A stretch of 64,000 bases of DNA. Origin: Nitrospirota bacterium (GTDB lineage Bacteria; Nitrospirota_A; Leptospirillia; Leptospirillales; Leptospirillaceae). A model generated the notes under the pieces. It was not told the DNA's origin and did not search any database. It worked only from the letters and a program-made list of their open reading frames with translations. Below, one piece after another: positions 53,726 to 62,187 of this stretch. How positions within the stretch are numbered: the first letter of the stretch is position 1; the number at the start of each line of letters is the position of its first letter. The translations under genes and the position numbers were made by a program. Location: assembly GCA_021838765.1 (NCBI GenBank), contig JAKCCY010000004.1:1-64000 (forward strand), written 5' to 3'.

Positions 53726-54718
53726 ATGGCCGAAGAAAGTCAGAATCACAGTCCGGAAAAACGAAGCAGTCTTTTCTCTTTTGCCGTGGTCACCCCCCTT
53801 TTGGGTTTTCTTCTGACAGTTCTGTGGGGAATCAGCCACTGGTACGGAGAGACCCGCTACGTATCCTCTGATGACGCCTATGTACAGGGAAAGATCACTT
53901 ACGTCTCCTCAAGGCAACCCGGACGGCTGATCGGACTCGCGGTCAACGAGGGTGATCCAGTCCAGTTTGGAGAGATTCTTGCCACGATCGACCGGACCGG
54001 GGACGCCTACCTGAGACCCCAAGACACGACTAAAAATCTTCAGGCCTTTACCAGGATCAAACGAGACATGGCAAAGCTCCGGAGCCTCGAAAAAAGAGAA
54101 AAAGATGAACGCGATCACTATCAAAGAGCAAAAGCACTTCTTTCCGAAGGATATATGTCTCCACAAAAACTGGAAGATCTCAAAACCAACTGGCAACAGA
54201 CCCATGTTGAAATCGTCGAGAGCCGAAAACTGATTTCAGCGGAACAGCAGTCTCTGGACATTTCAGAGGTTCATCCCAGAAACCGGATTGTGTACGCGCC
54301 CATTGAAGGACAAGTCGCTCAACGGCTTGTCAATCTCGGAGAGTCGGTCAAGGCTGACCAACCCATTGTCAGCATCATCAATCTGAAGGACCTCAATAAC
54401 ATATGGCTTGATGCATTTGTCCGGGAAACACAGGTCTGGAAAATCCGGGCTGGACAAAAAGTGCAGATTCATATCGATGGCTGGCCCAAAGACACCTTTA
54501 CGGGACATGTCCTGGAGTTTATCCCGGCTGCTTCCCAGGCCTTTTCCCTGTTACCGACACAAAATGCGTCAGGAACGTTTGTCAAGGTCGTCCAGAGAGT
54601 TCCAGTCCGGATCGTCTTCGACTCCCTCAAAAACCGGATTCTCCTGCCCGGGATGTCGGCAGAGGTCAGGATCGACAGAACGTCTCCATTATCCCGATCT
54701 GGAAAGGATCATCGATGA
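53726..54718 (+). CDS. EmrA/HlyD-type membrane fusion protein, third pump
   Basis: The 330-residue adaptor has one membrane helix (AVVTPLLGFLLTVLWGISHW), YVSSDDAYVQGKITYVSSRQPG, a coiled-coil hairpin (about residues 100-180), NIWLDAFVRETQVWKIRAGQ and LLPTQNASGTFVKVVQRVPVRI. GGGAGAG is about 6 nt before the ATG. Its stop overlaps the TolC-like start by 4 nt. Confidence 0.92.
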   Translation: MAEESQNHSPEKRSSLFSFAVVTPLLGFLLTVLWGISHWYGETRYVSSDDAYVQGKITYVSSRQPGRLIGLAVNEGDPVQFGEILATIDRTGDAYLRPQDTTKNLQAFTRIKRDMAKLRSLEKREKDERDHYQRAKALLSEGYMSPQKLEDLKTNWQQTHVEIVESRKLISAEQQSLDISEVHPRNRIVYAPIEGQVAQRLVNLGESVKADQPIVSIINLKDLNNIWLDAFVRETQVWKIRAGQKVQIHIDGWPKDTFTGHVLEFIPAASQAFSLLPTQNASGTFVKVVQRVPVRIVFDSLKNRILLPGMSAEVRIDRTSPLSRSGKDHR

Positions 54719-56085
54719 GGGAGCTGTCCCGAATGCCGATACGGGCCATTTCCATTCTTTTTCTGATTTTCCTCCCATTTTTTCTCTGTCTTGATGATGC
54801 GCTGGGAGAAAACGGACAGGACGGGCTTGAATCTCCCGAGGTGCCGGTCACAAGAGCCGAGATCACACAAAAAGCGCTCGAAAATAACCCGTCAATTGTT
54901 ATTTATGCGAGTGAATTCAGCTCCAAAAATGAGGAAATCGGGATCAAGAAAGCGACCTATTATCCCCAGATTGCCATGAACCTTGATGAACTCTTTCTGA
55001 ACTCTCCGGTTGTCGGAATTTCATTGCCCAATGAAACCGGGATTCCCCTGACTCTTTTCAATCCGACACTGAATCAGGAAATCAGTGGTTTTGGAAAAAG
55101 AAAAAATGACGTTCTGGCGGCTCGTCTGGCAAAACGTTCGGCCCGATGGAGTCTCGAGGAAGCACGATTGAATGTTGTGTGGAATGCCGAGATCGCCTTT
55201 GACCATTTGGCCATGGTCCAACATCTCCTCAATGCTGCCAAAAAAAATGAAAAAGCCGCCAAGATTCACTTGGACTCCGAAGAAAAACGACTTTCGAAAG
55301 GGCTGGCGATCCTTCCTGACGTCACCCAGGCCAAAGTCTATTGGGAAACAGCCAGTTATGCCGTCATGACGCTTTCAAACGAACTTCGAAAAGCTCAGAC
55401 GGATTTGGGGTACTCGATGGGGGCAAGTCGTTTTTCGGCCTTCCATGCCGTTGAAAAAGGAGAACGGGAAAATATTCCGGAAGATCCAAACACCCTGATC
55501 GCCTACGCTCTTGATCACAGACCGCTGATCAAGTCTCTCGAAAGTCTCGACGACAGGAGAAATGCGCTGATCAAAAGAGCCTACGACGAAAATCTTCCAA
55601 CCCTTTCCGCTTTTGCCAACGGGCTTTTTCTCTATGGGGTTCCTCCGGGCATATCCGGAGCGCCCCCGGGCAGTGGACTTTTCCTTCCCACCTACCAGAC
55701 AGGAATCACCCTGTCTGTCCCCATCTTTACAGGAATGAAGATCCTTCATGAAACACAGTCCGAACGGGACAAGCTCCGGGGAGAGCGGGCCAAAACCCGT
55801 CTGGCCCGGATCCGGGTGATCCGGAATGTTCGAAAAGCCTGGTTTGATCTGAAGACTCAGGAAAAAAAGATAGCCCTCGATGAAGCCAAACGTGAAAATG
55901 CCAGGATCAACAGAAATATGGTTGAGAAAAGCTTTCAAAAAGGTTTGGTCGACTCCGTCACAAGAATCCAGTCCCAGGCGCAGTACCTTTCTGCTCAGGA
56001 GGAACTGATCGCGGACAGATACCGCTACAAGATGATCCAGGACGAGGAAGGACGGCAGATCGGATTATTGCCGATCAACAAATAA
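54715..56085 (+). CDS. TolC-family outer-membrane efflux channel, second copy
   Basis: The 456-residue protein has a signal peptide (ISILFLIFLPFFLCLDDALG) and the two helical-hairpin repeats of outer-membrane efflux proteins (ITQKALENNPSIVIYASEF and LIAYALDHRPLIKSLES). It is encoded in order MFS-HlyD-TolC on the plus strand. The TolC-like gene of the other operon is a divergent paralogue. Confidence 0.91.
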   Translation: MRELSRMPIRAISILFLIFLPFFLCLDDALGENGQDGLESPEVPVTRAEITQKALENNPSIVIYASEFSSKNEEIGIKKATYYPQIAMNLDELFLNSPVVGISLPNETGIPLTLFNPTLNQEISGFGKRKNDVLAARLAKRSARWSLEEARLNVVWNAEIAFDHLAMVQHLLNAAKKNEKAAKIHLDSEEKRLSKGLAILPDVTQAKVYWETASYAVMTLSNELRKAQTDLGYSMGASRFSAFHAVEKGERENIPEDPNTLIAYALDHRPLIKSLESLDDRRNALIKRAYDENLPTLSAFANGLFLYGVPPGISGAPPGSGLFLPTYQTGITLSVPIFTGMKILHETQSERDKLRGERAKTRLARIRVIRNVRKAWFDLKTQEKKIALDEAKRENARINRNMVEKSFQKGLVDSVTRIQSQAQYLSAQEELIADRYRYKMIQDEEGRQIGLLPINK

Positions 56086-56110
56086 TCTGTCACATCAAGG
56101 GGAAAGACTG

Positions 56111-56734
56111 ATGGAAAATCGTATTTCGGGAAAAAAAAACCGGGTGAGGATCGGGCGAATCGCCTATTTCTCCATACTCTTCTCTCTCGTATTTTTTGGG
56201 ACCATCGGAGTCATTCACGCAGGAGTGAACGATACAGCCCAAATCCATCGATATGTTGGAGACGAGAGCTGTGAGGTTTGCCATTCATCGGAGAGAATCG
56301 GAAATCAGTTCCAAAAATGGAAGAACTCTCCCCATAGCCGGGCCTACAGCGATCTTTCCTCTCCGGAAGCCCACTCAATCGCAGAAAAGATGGGCATTGG
56401 AGATCCTCAAAAGAGTTCCCGCTGTCTTTCATGTCATACAACAGCCTCCAAAGCCAGTCTTCCGGAAATCACGTCCTCATTTCGAAAATCCGATGGGGTC
56501 CAATGCGAATCCTGTCATGGTCCCGGAGAAGACTATTCCCGCTACAGCACCATGATCGATCCCCACAAAGCCAAAGAATCCGGTCTTGTCGCCGCTCCTG
56601 GCCAGGAAACCTGCATCACTTGCCACAACCCTTCCTCCCCGACCTATAAGAAGTTCGATTATAAAAGGGATGTCCAAAAGATTCTCCATAGGGTCCCGGC
56701 GAGTTTTCGGAAAACAAACAAGGGAGAGGAATGA
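56111..56734 (+). CDS. Periplasmic tetraheme cytochrome c (c554-like), export-operon copy 2
   Basis: The 207-residue paralogue of the cytochrome at 36386-37012 has a membrane or signal segment (AYFSILFSLVFFGTIGVIHA) and four CxxCH sites: CEVCH (54), CLSCH (105), CESCH (132) and CITCH (168). FQKWKNSPHSRAYSDLSS, SRCLSCHTTA and GVQCESCHGPGEDYS align with the first copy almost without gaps. It lies 25 nt after the TolC-like gene with a GGGGAAAG ribosome site, so it is the distal member of the plus-strand export operon, whereas the first copy is promoter-proximal. Confidence 0.9.
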   Translation: MENRISGKKNRVRIGRIAYFSILFSLVFFGTIGVIHAGVNDTAQIHRYVGDESCEVCHSSERIGNQFQKWKNSPHSRAYSDLSSPEAHSIAEKMGIGDPQKSSRCLSCHTTASKASLPEITSSFRKSDGVQCESCHGPGEDYSRYSTMIDPHKAKESGLVAAPGQETCITCHNPSSPTYKKFDYKRDVQKILHRVPASFRKTNKGEE

Positions 56735-56912
56735 CTCCAGATGGACTGCTCGGCCGGATCTTCTCTGTCAGGGAGAGTTGAGTGAAACAAGGCTGAATCC
56801 GGGATGGCCTGTGGATAAGTCTGTGGATCTTGACCTTTTTGTATCATTGAAAAAGATCTTGACATACACTGTACATCATCTGGTCAAAACAAAAAAAATC
56901 GACGATTTGCTG
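56735..56912 (+). other. Convergent intergenic region with a DnaA-box-like sequence
   Basis: TGTGGATAA (56810-56818), the complement of the DnaA box TTATCCACA, is followed at 12-nt spacing by a degenerate TGTGGATCT (56822-56830). The direct repeat GATCTTGAC occurs twice just beyond. No hairpin terminator for either convergent gene was recognised. The DnaA match may be coincidence. Confidence 0.35.
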
Positions 56913-57737
56913 TCAAACGCTTTTCTGAGCATCTGATCGCGTCATCTGACCTTCCGATTCCCCCCGAAGAAGCCGGATGGCTCCCCGGTGAAGAAGGTGG
57001 CGATCCATAAAACAAGGCCGATGGAACATTGGTTTCACGATAGGTGCAAGACCACCTGTCAGAAAAAGTTCAAGAGAGCAACCAAGAGAATCCTCCGCAT
57101 CAAAGAGGAGACCCTCAACCGAACGAACGGCCCCAAGGACTGTTCCGGCCTGTATGGACTCTTCGGTCGAACCTCCGGGAAAAGAAATTCTTGAAGGGCG
57201 AAGAGTTCTTCCCGGGTCACCAAGAACAACACGGCCGCCACCAATCACACCGAGAGAGAGGGGTATCCCGGAAGCAATCGAACCACCAATCACCTGGCCG
57301 TTATGGAAAACCGTCATTGTCGTATGGCTACCAAAGTCGGCGACAGCAAAGGATTTCTCCACAAAATGCGGAAAACGCTCCACAACTCCCAAAACGGACA
57401 ACAACCGGTCTGACCCCATGGAGTCGGGGGGGGCATAGTTGATGGGAAAGGGATAGGTGGATAGAGAAAAGAGAACAGGGGCTATGCTTAAACGTTTTCT
57501 GAAATACTCAGAAAAAGACGCACTCCAGAAAGAGCTGACCGATGACAGGAAAACCCTTTCGATGGGGTGTTCTTTTTCCAGATAGCCATCCAGAATGGAC
57601 TCCGGAACAAGAGAGCCGTCCGAAGGTGTTTTGAGTGTGCGGATGGAGTGGATGGTCCTTCCATTTTCCCAAAATACCGCGACACAGCGGGAAATCCCTA
57701 CCTTAAAGGTCAGGGTTACCGGGAGAAAGGATTTCAT
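56913..57737 (-). CDS. Type III pantothenate kinase (CoaX)-like protein with altered active site
   Basis: From the ATG at 57735-57737, which overlaps the birA stop by 1 nt, the product is 274 residues. CoaX landmarks are the GSDRLLSVLG segment, VADFGSHTTMTVFHNG, IGGSIASGIPLSLGVI and GGLAPIV. The N-terminal DxGNT motif that holds the catalytic Asp in characterised CoaX is replaced by FKVGISR, and the second motif (DxGTATT) reads DFGSHTT. It may be a pseudo-enzyme, may use another substrate, or be a degenerating gene. The birA-coaX order is a common pairing. Confidence 0.75.
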   Translation of the reverse strand: MKSFLPVTLTFKVGISRCVAVFWENGRTIHSIRTLKTPSDGSLVPESILDGYLEKEHPIERVFLSSVSSFWSASFSEYFRKRLSIAPVLFSLSTYPFPINYAPPDSMGSDRLLSVLGVVERFPHFVEKSFAVADFGSHTTMTVFHNGQVIGGSIASGIPLSLGVIGGGRVVLGDPGRTLRPSRISFPGGSTEESIQAGTVLGAVRSVEGLLFDAEDSLGCSLELFLTGGLAPIVKPMFHRPCFMDRHLLHRGAIRLLRGESEGQMTRSDAQKSV

Positions 57738-58489
57738 CAGGGGGTAACCCGTCGCACATCCCGGACCGTGACAGGAAGGAGAAACTCTATCCCTTGCGGA
57801 TCCAGGACACGAAGATGTCCACGTTCTCCCAACCCCAGGATCTTTCCGATTCTGGCACCTCTCCCTCCCTCGCTGAAGGAGATCCATTGCCCCTTCCACA
57901 GTAGCCGGTCATCGAGAAAACTCAGGAGATCCTGAGCCGAAAATCCACCCCCAAAATGCTCAAGAATGACATTCTGGATCCAAAATGGCAGCTCCAATGG
58001 ACCGGGTGGCAATGGTTTTCCGGAAACAACCATTCCGCCAGCACCGGATATCGGAGGGGTATTGCGGTTGAGACCGATTCCGATCAAATCCCCCTTCTCA
58101 CCCATGGATTCCACGAGGATACCTCCCACTTTCAATCCGGACTCCAGAATGATGATGTCATTGGGATATTTGATCCCAAAAACTTTTCCCATTGCCCTTT
58201 CCAGGACCAATAAAACAGAATGTGCCGTCAGGATTGTCCAGGGAAGTGCCATTCTTGTCTTGTCCTGAGGGATCCATAAGGACATCGCCAGATTACCCGG
58301 GAGATGGTGCCAAGTGTTTCCCGGTCTCCCTCGTCCGGCGGTCTGCCTCTCCGCAACGACCGCTGTTGCGGGGGGAAAAGCATTGCTCTCAAGACGTTCC
58401 TTCAGCCAGTTTTGTGTGGAGGGAACTTCAGAAAGGTGGAAAAGCGGCGGATCCTCGCGAAGAAGGTCCTCCGGGAGGGACTGGCGCAT
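57737..58489 (-). CDS. birA: Biotin-[acetyl-CoA-carboxylase] ligase BirA (catalytic type)
   Basis: BirA activates biotin to biotinyl-AMP and transfers it to carrier-protein lysine. The 250-residue protein has EVPSTQNWL, the loop AERQTAGRGRPGNTWHH, KYPNDIII and KVGGILVES. It lacks the N-terminal winged-helix DNA-binding domain, so it is not a repressor. The ATG overlaps the nadC stop by 1 nt. Confidence 0.92.
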   Translation of the reverse strand: MRQSLPEDLLREDPPLFHLSEVPSTQNWLKERLESNAFPPATAVVAERQTAGRGRPGNTWHHLPGNLAMSLWIPQDKTRMALPWTILTAHSVLLVLERAMGKVFGIKYPNDIIILESGLKVGGILVESMGEKGDLIGIGLNRNTPPISGAGGMVVSGKPLPPGPLELPFWIQNVILEHFGGGFSAQDLLSFLDDRLLWKGQWISFSEGGRGARIGKILGLGERGHLRVLDPQGIEFLLPVTVRDVRRVTP

Positions 58490-59364
58490 CAGGATAAAAG
58501 ATCAAGTCTCATGGATGCATCCGGAGCGGAGTGCGTCAATGCCCCCACAGACAGGATATCCACATCCAGAGTGGAAAGAGCGGGAATGTGATCAAGGGTA
58601 ATTCCTCCGGAGACCTCCAGAAGAACACCCGGATGGATGGAACGAAGCTCCGGAATCAATTGTTTCATAAGATCCGGAGACATATTGTCCAGAAGGAGAA
58701 TATCCACCTTGAGGCGACACGCCTCTCTCGCCTGCTCGGGGGTGTCGGCTTCCATCTCGATTCTCAATGGATGCGGAGCCTGCCTCCTGACCCGAGCGAT
58801 CAGCTCCGGAAGACTGGCTGAAGCCGCAATGTGGTTATCCTTGATCAGAATGCCGTCATCAAGCCTCATTCGGTGATCATCTCCTCCACCGGCCCGTATG
58901 GCATACCGCTGGAAGTCCCGAAGTCCCGGCAAGGTTTTCCTTGTTCCGGTGATTCTCAGCGGGCGGTCAGAGTTTCTCCCAAGACGCGCTTTCTCCACAA
59001 AGAGGAAAGTCAGGGAGCTGATCCCTGATAGATGTTTCAGGAGGTTCAAAATGACACGCTCGCAAAGAAGAATCGACTCGAGAGCCCCCTCCATCACAAC
59101 AAGACGCTCCCCCGCACGATAAGACTGGCCATCGGGGATTGCGTCAAACGTTGCTGCCGGATCGGAAAACGATAGGATCCTTGCACCAAAGGGGCCGCCA
59201 CAAAAAACACCATCGGATTCAGCGAAAATCGTTGCAGTGACCTTCCGTCGGCGGGTCTCTCCAGAAAAAACAGAGCGTGTTGTAACATCTCCGCTGCCAA
59301 CATCTTCCAGCAAAAATCGCTTGAGCTGTTCGTCATAGGAAATCATTGGCGCAAGATCAACCAT
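58489..59364 (-). CDS. nadC: Quinolinate phosphoribosyltransferase NadC
   Basis: NadC converts quinolinate and PRPP to nicotinate mononucleotide. The 291-residue protein has DVGSGDVTTRSVF, ERVILNLLKHLSGISSLT, ITGTRKTLPGLRDFQRYAIRAGGGDDHRM (PRPP/quinolinate site, in the GTRKT variant also seen in other NadC/QPRT enzymes), LIKDNHI and LLDNMSPDLMKQ. It overlaps valS by 8 nt. NMN it produces is also a CobT substrate, though the genes are far apart. Confidence 0.95.
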   Translation of the reverse strand: MVDLAPMISYDEQLKRFLLEDVGSGDVTTRSVFSGETRRRKVTATIFAESDGVFCGGPFGARILSFSDPAATFDAIPDGQSYRAGERLVVMEGALESILLCERVILNLLKHLSGISSLTFLFVEKARLGRNSDRPLRITGTRKTLPGLRDFQRYAIRAGGGDDHRMRLDDGILIKDNHIAASASLPELIARVRRQAPHPLRIEMEADTPEQAREACRLKVDILLLDNMSPDLMKQLIPELRSIHPGVLLEVSGGITLDHIPALSTLDVDILSVGALTHSAPDASMRLDLLS

Positions 59365-62086
59365 TGCCGGATCCTCCCAAATCTCGGGTTACAAGAATCC
59401 TGACCTGCTCGAGGGCCGAGATGATTGCAAGCTCCTCATCCTCAGCCTCCTGCTTCGCCCGCTCGTCTTTCTCAATCACCTCCGGCGGGGCTTTATCGAG
59501 ATATTCCCGGCTAGCCAGCCTCTGGGCGATCGATGTTTTTTTCTGGCGGACTTTTTCCACCTCTTTTTTGAGACGGACCTCTTCCATTTTCACATCAACA
59601 AGGCCAGCAATATCAAGGGAAACAAATCCTTCGGAAACCGATGCCCTGATTCCTGGAGGAACATCCTCGGGAGAAACCGAAACCAGGGGACGGACTTTTG
59701 CCAGTCGGGAAACAAGTCCCATATTCTCACCAAGGATTGCCCCGTTTTTGTCATTGATCACAAAAACACCGGGAATTTCCTGGGCAGGGGAAATCTTGAG
59801 ATGGCTTCTGATTTGACGAATTTCACCCACCAGAGTCATGACTCTGGAAAATCCGGCTGAATTGGTTTCAGCTGGGGATTTCTCACTCTTGAATTCAGGG
59901 AAGCGCTGGGCGCCAATGGGAAGCTCATCCGGAAAGAAGAGGCTCCAGATTTCAGATGTGACAAACGGCATGATCGGGTGAGCCATCTTGAGCAGGACAG
60001 AGGCCGTGTAAAGAAGTGTCCTGCGGGTTTCGATCCGGAGGGGGTCATTGTCAGGCAGATCGAGTGATGGCTTGGATGCTTCGATATACCAGTCACAGAA
60101 CTGATGCCAGGTAAAGTGGTAAAGCGTATTCGCCACCTCATCAAAACGGTAGGAGGAAATGGCTTCACGCATCTCCCGGACAGATCTTGAAAGCTCGATG
60201 AGAATCCACTGGTTTGCGATCCCGGAGACCTCTTCAGGGTAAAGTTCCTTTGGAAGAAGCTCTCCCTGAGCAGAACGATCGACAAATCGGAACGCATTCC
60301 ACAACTTTGAAACAAAATTTCTGAACCCTTCGACACGATCCGTTGAGAGGCGAATGTCCCTTCCCGGAGAAGCCATCTGGACGAGAGTCATCCGGAAAGC
60401 GTCCGTACCATATTTTTCCATGATCTCAAGAGGATCCACCACATTTCCGCGACTTTTGGTCATTTTTTGACCAAACTGATCCCGGACCAGAGCGTGGATA
60501 TAGACGTCCTTAAATGGAATCTTCCCGGTAAGGTGCAGTCCCATCATCACCATTCTGGCGACCCAGAAAAAGAGGATGTCAAAACCTGTCACCAGAAGGC
60601 TTGTGGGATAGAAACGTTCAAGATCGGCCGTTTTTTCCGGCCACCCCATTGTCACAAACGGCCACAAGGCAGAGGAAAACCAGGTATCAAGAACGTCCGG
60701 ATCCTTCAGGATATCCGGACTTTGGCATTTTTCACATTTTGAGGGAACATCTTCCCTGACCGTGACATGATGGCATGCGGAACAATGCCATGCCGGAATG
60801 GGATGTCCCCAAAAAATCTGTCTAGAGATACACCAGTCCCGGATATTCACAAGCCAGTCAAAATAGGTATTCTTCCACCCATCGGGATAAAAACGGATTT
60901 TCCGGTCCTTCACGACTTCTATCGCACTTTCCGCCAGACGATCCATCTTCACAAACCATTGCAACGACAGCCTGGGCTCGACAACGGTCTGGCAGCGATA
61001 ACAAACGCCTATTGTCCCGGGATATGGGTTTTTGGAAACCAGGAGATCCCGACCCTCAAGATCGCTCACAACCCTCTCCCTGGCCTCTTCCCTGGTCAGC
61101 CCTGAAAGCTTTCCAGAAGACGGATTCATGCGACCATGAGCATCAATGACCTCGAAGTTCCCCAAGCCATGACGCTGGGCGATCTCCCAGTCCACCATGG
61201 CGTGGGAGGGGGTAATCTTGAGAACTCCCGTTCCAAAGTCCCGGTCGACCGAAGGATCTGAAATGACAGGAATAATTCTTCCACCAAAAGGAGTGACAAC
61301 TGTCCGGCCAATCCAGGAGAGATAGCGGGGATCTTCTGGGGAAACCGCAATCGCCATATCTCCCGGAATGGTCTCCGGACGGGTTGTTGCCACCACCAGA
61401 AACTGGCTTTTGTCCGATGAATCCACATAACGGAACTCGTACATGGTCCCTGTCTGCTCAACATGTGTCACTTCGACATCGGAAAGGGCGGTCAGGCATC
61501 TTGGACACCAATGGATCATCCGTTCCCCACGGTACAGGAACCCCTCATCGTGAAGCTTGACAAAAACCTTTGTGACAGCCTTGGAAAAACCGGGATCCAT
61601 CGTAAACCGTTCATGATCCCAGGACAGGGAGGCTCCAAGTCTCCTGATCTGGTCTAAAATGCCACCCTGGATGCTGGACTTCCACTCCCAGACTTTTTTG
61701 ATAAAGTCTTCCCTGCCAATTTTCTCGAGAGAAATTCCCTCTTTGCTGAGCTGTCGCTCGACAACATTCTGGGTGGCAATACCCGCATGATCCGTTCCGG
61801 GAATCCAGAGGACATCATCCCCTTCCATTCTTCTGAATCGGGCAACAACGTCCTGAAGAGTCAAATTCAACGCATGACCCATATGAAGTCTTCCCGTAAT
61901 ATTCGGAGGAGGGATAACCATCGAAAAGGAAGGCGCAGAAGGCGATCCGGGATGAGACTGGCTGAACGTCTCAAGTGCAACAAGCTGGCGTGGTTCAACG
62001 GTTCCGGGTTCATAGCGGCTTGAGAGACGGCCAAAAGAGTTGGAATCCGGATCTTCCTGAAATGGTGGATTTTCTGAAGTAGACAA
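59357..62086 (-). CDS. valS: Valyl-tRNA synthetase
   Basis: ValRS charges tRNA-Val. From TTG at 62084-62086 the product is 909 residues; a TTG nine codons earlier is possible but has no ribosome site, while AAAGGA precedes this one. Class I motifs are MVIPPPNITGRLHMGHALNLTLQD (HIGH-type) and KMTKSRGNVVDP (KMSKS-type). The editing domain (TTRPETIPGDMAIAV), a Cys cluster WHCSACHHVTVREDVPSKCEKC that may bind Zn and the C-terminal coiled coil (VRLKKEVEKVRQKKTSIAQRL) are present. Confidence 0.96.
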   Translation of the reverse strand: MSTSENPPFQEDPDSNSFGRLSSRYEPGTVEPRQLVALETFSQSHPGSPSAPSFSMVIPPPNITGRLHMGHALNLTLQDVVARFRRMEGDDVLWIPGTDHAGIATQNVVERQLSKEGISLEKIGREDFIKKVWEWKSSIQGGILDQIRRLGASLSWDHERFTMDPGFSKAVTKVFVKLHDEGFLYRGERMIHWCPRCLTALSDVEVTHVEQTGTMYEFRYVDSSDKSQFLVVATTRPETIPGDMAIAVSPEDPRYLSWIGRTVVTPFGGRIIPVISDPSVDRDFGTGVLKITPSHAMVDWEIAQRHGLGNFEVIDAHGRMNPSSGKLSGLTREEARERVVSDLEGRDLLVSKNPYPGTIGVCYRCQTVVEPRLSLQWFVKMDRLAESAIEVVKDRKIRFYPDGWKNTYFDWLVNIRDWCISRQIFWGHPIPAWHCSACHHVTVREDVPSKCEKCQSPDILKDPDVLDTWFSSALWPFVTMGWPEKTADLERFYPTSLLVTGFDILFFWVARMVMMGLHLTGKIPFKDVYIHALVRDQFGQKMTKSRGNVVDPLEIMEKYGTDAFRMTLVQMASPGRDIRLSTDRVEGFRNFVSKLWNAFRFVDRSAQGELLPKELYPEEVSGIANQWILIELSRSVREMREAISSYRFDEVANTLYHFTWHQFCDWYIEASKPSLDLPDNDPLRIETRRTLLYTASVLLKMAHPIMPFVTSEIWSLFFPDELPIGAQRFPEFKSEKSPAETNSAGFSRVMTLVGEIRQIRSHLKISPAQEIPGVFVINDKNGAILGENMGLVSRLAKVRPLVSVSPEDVPPGIRASVSEGFVSLDIAGLVDVKMEEVRLKKEVEKVRQKKTSIAQRLASREYLDKAPPEVIEKDERAKQEAEDEELAIISALEQVRILVTRDLGGSGNG

Positions 62087-62187
62087 AAAACATTCCTTTC
62101 CAATAAAAATCAAAAAAATGAACTGCGGTGGGCGATCATGCGACCTTTTCGGTCACTCCGTATCCTGACCGCACCAGAACTGCCCGT

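Noticed and set aside
56586..56936. Plus-strand open frame of 116 codons after the second cytochrome
   Set aside because: It overlaps the cytochrome gene in another frame, has no ribosome site and no recognisable composition.
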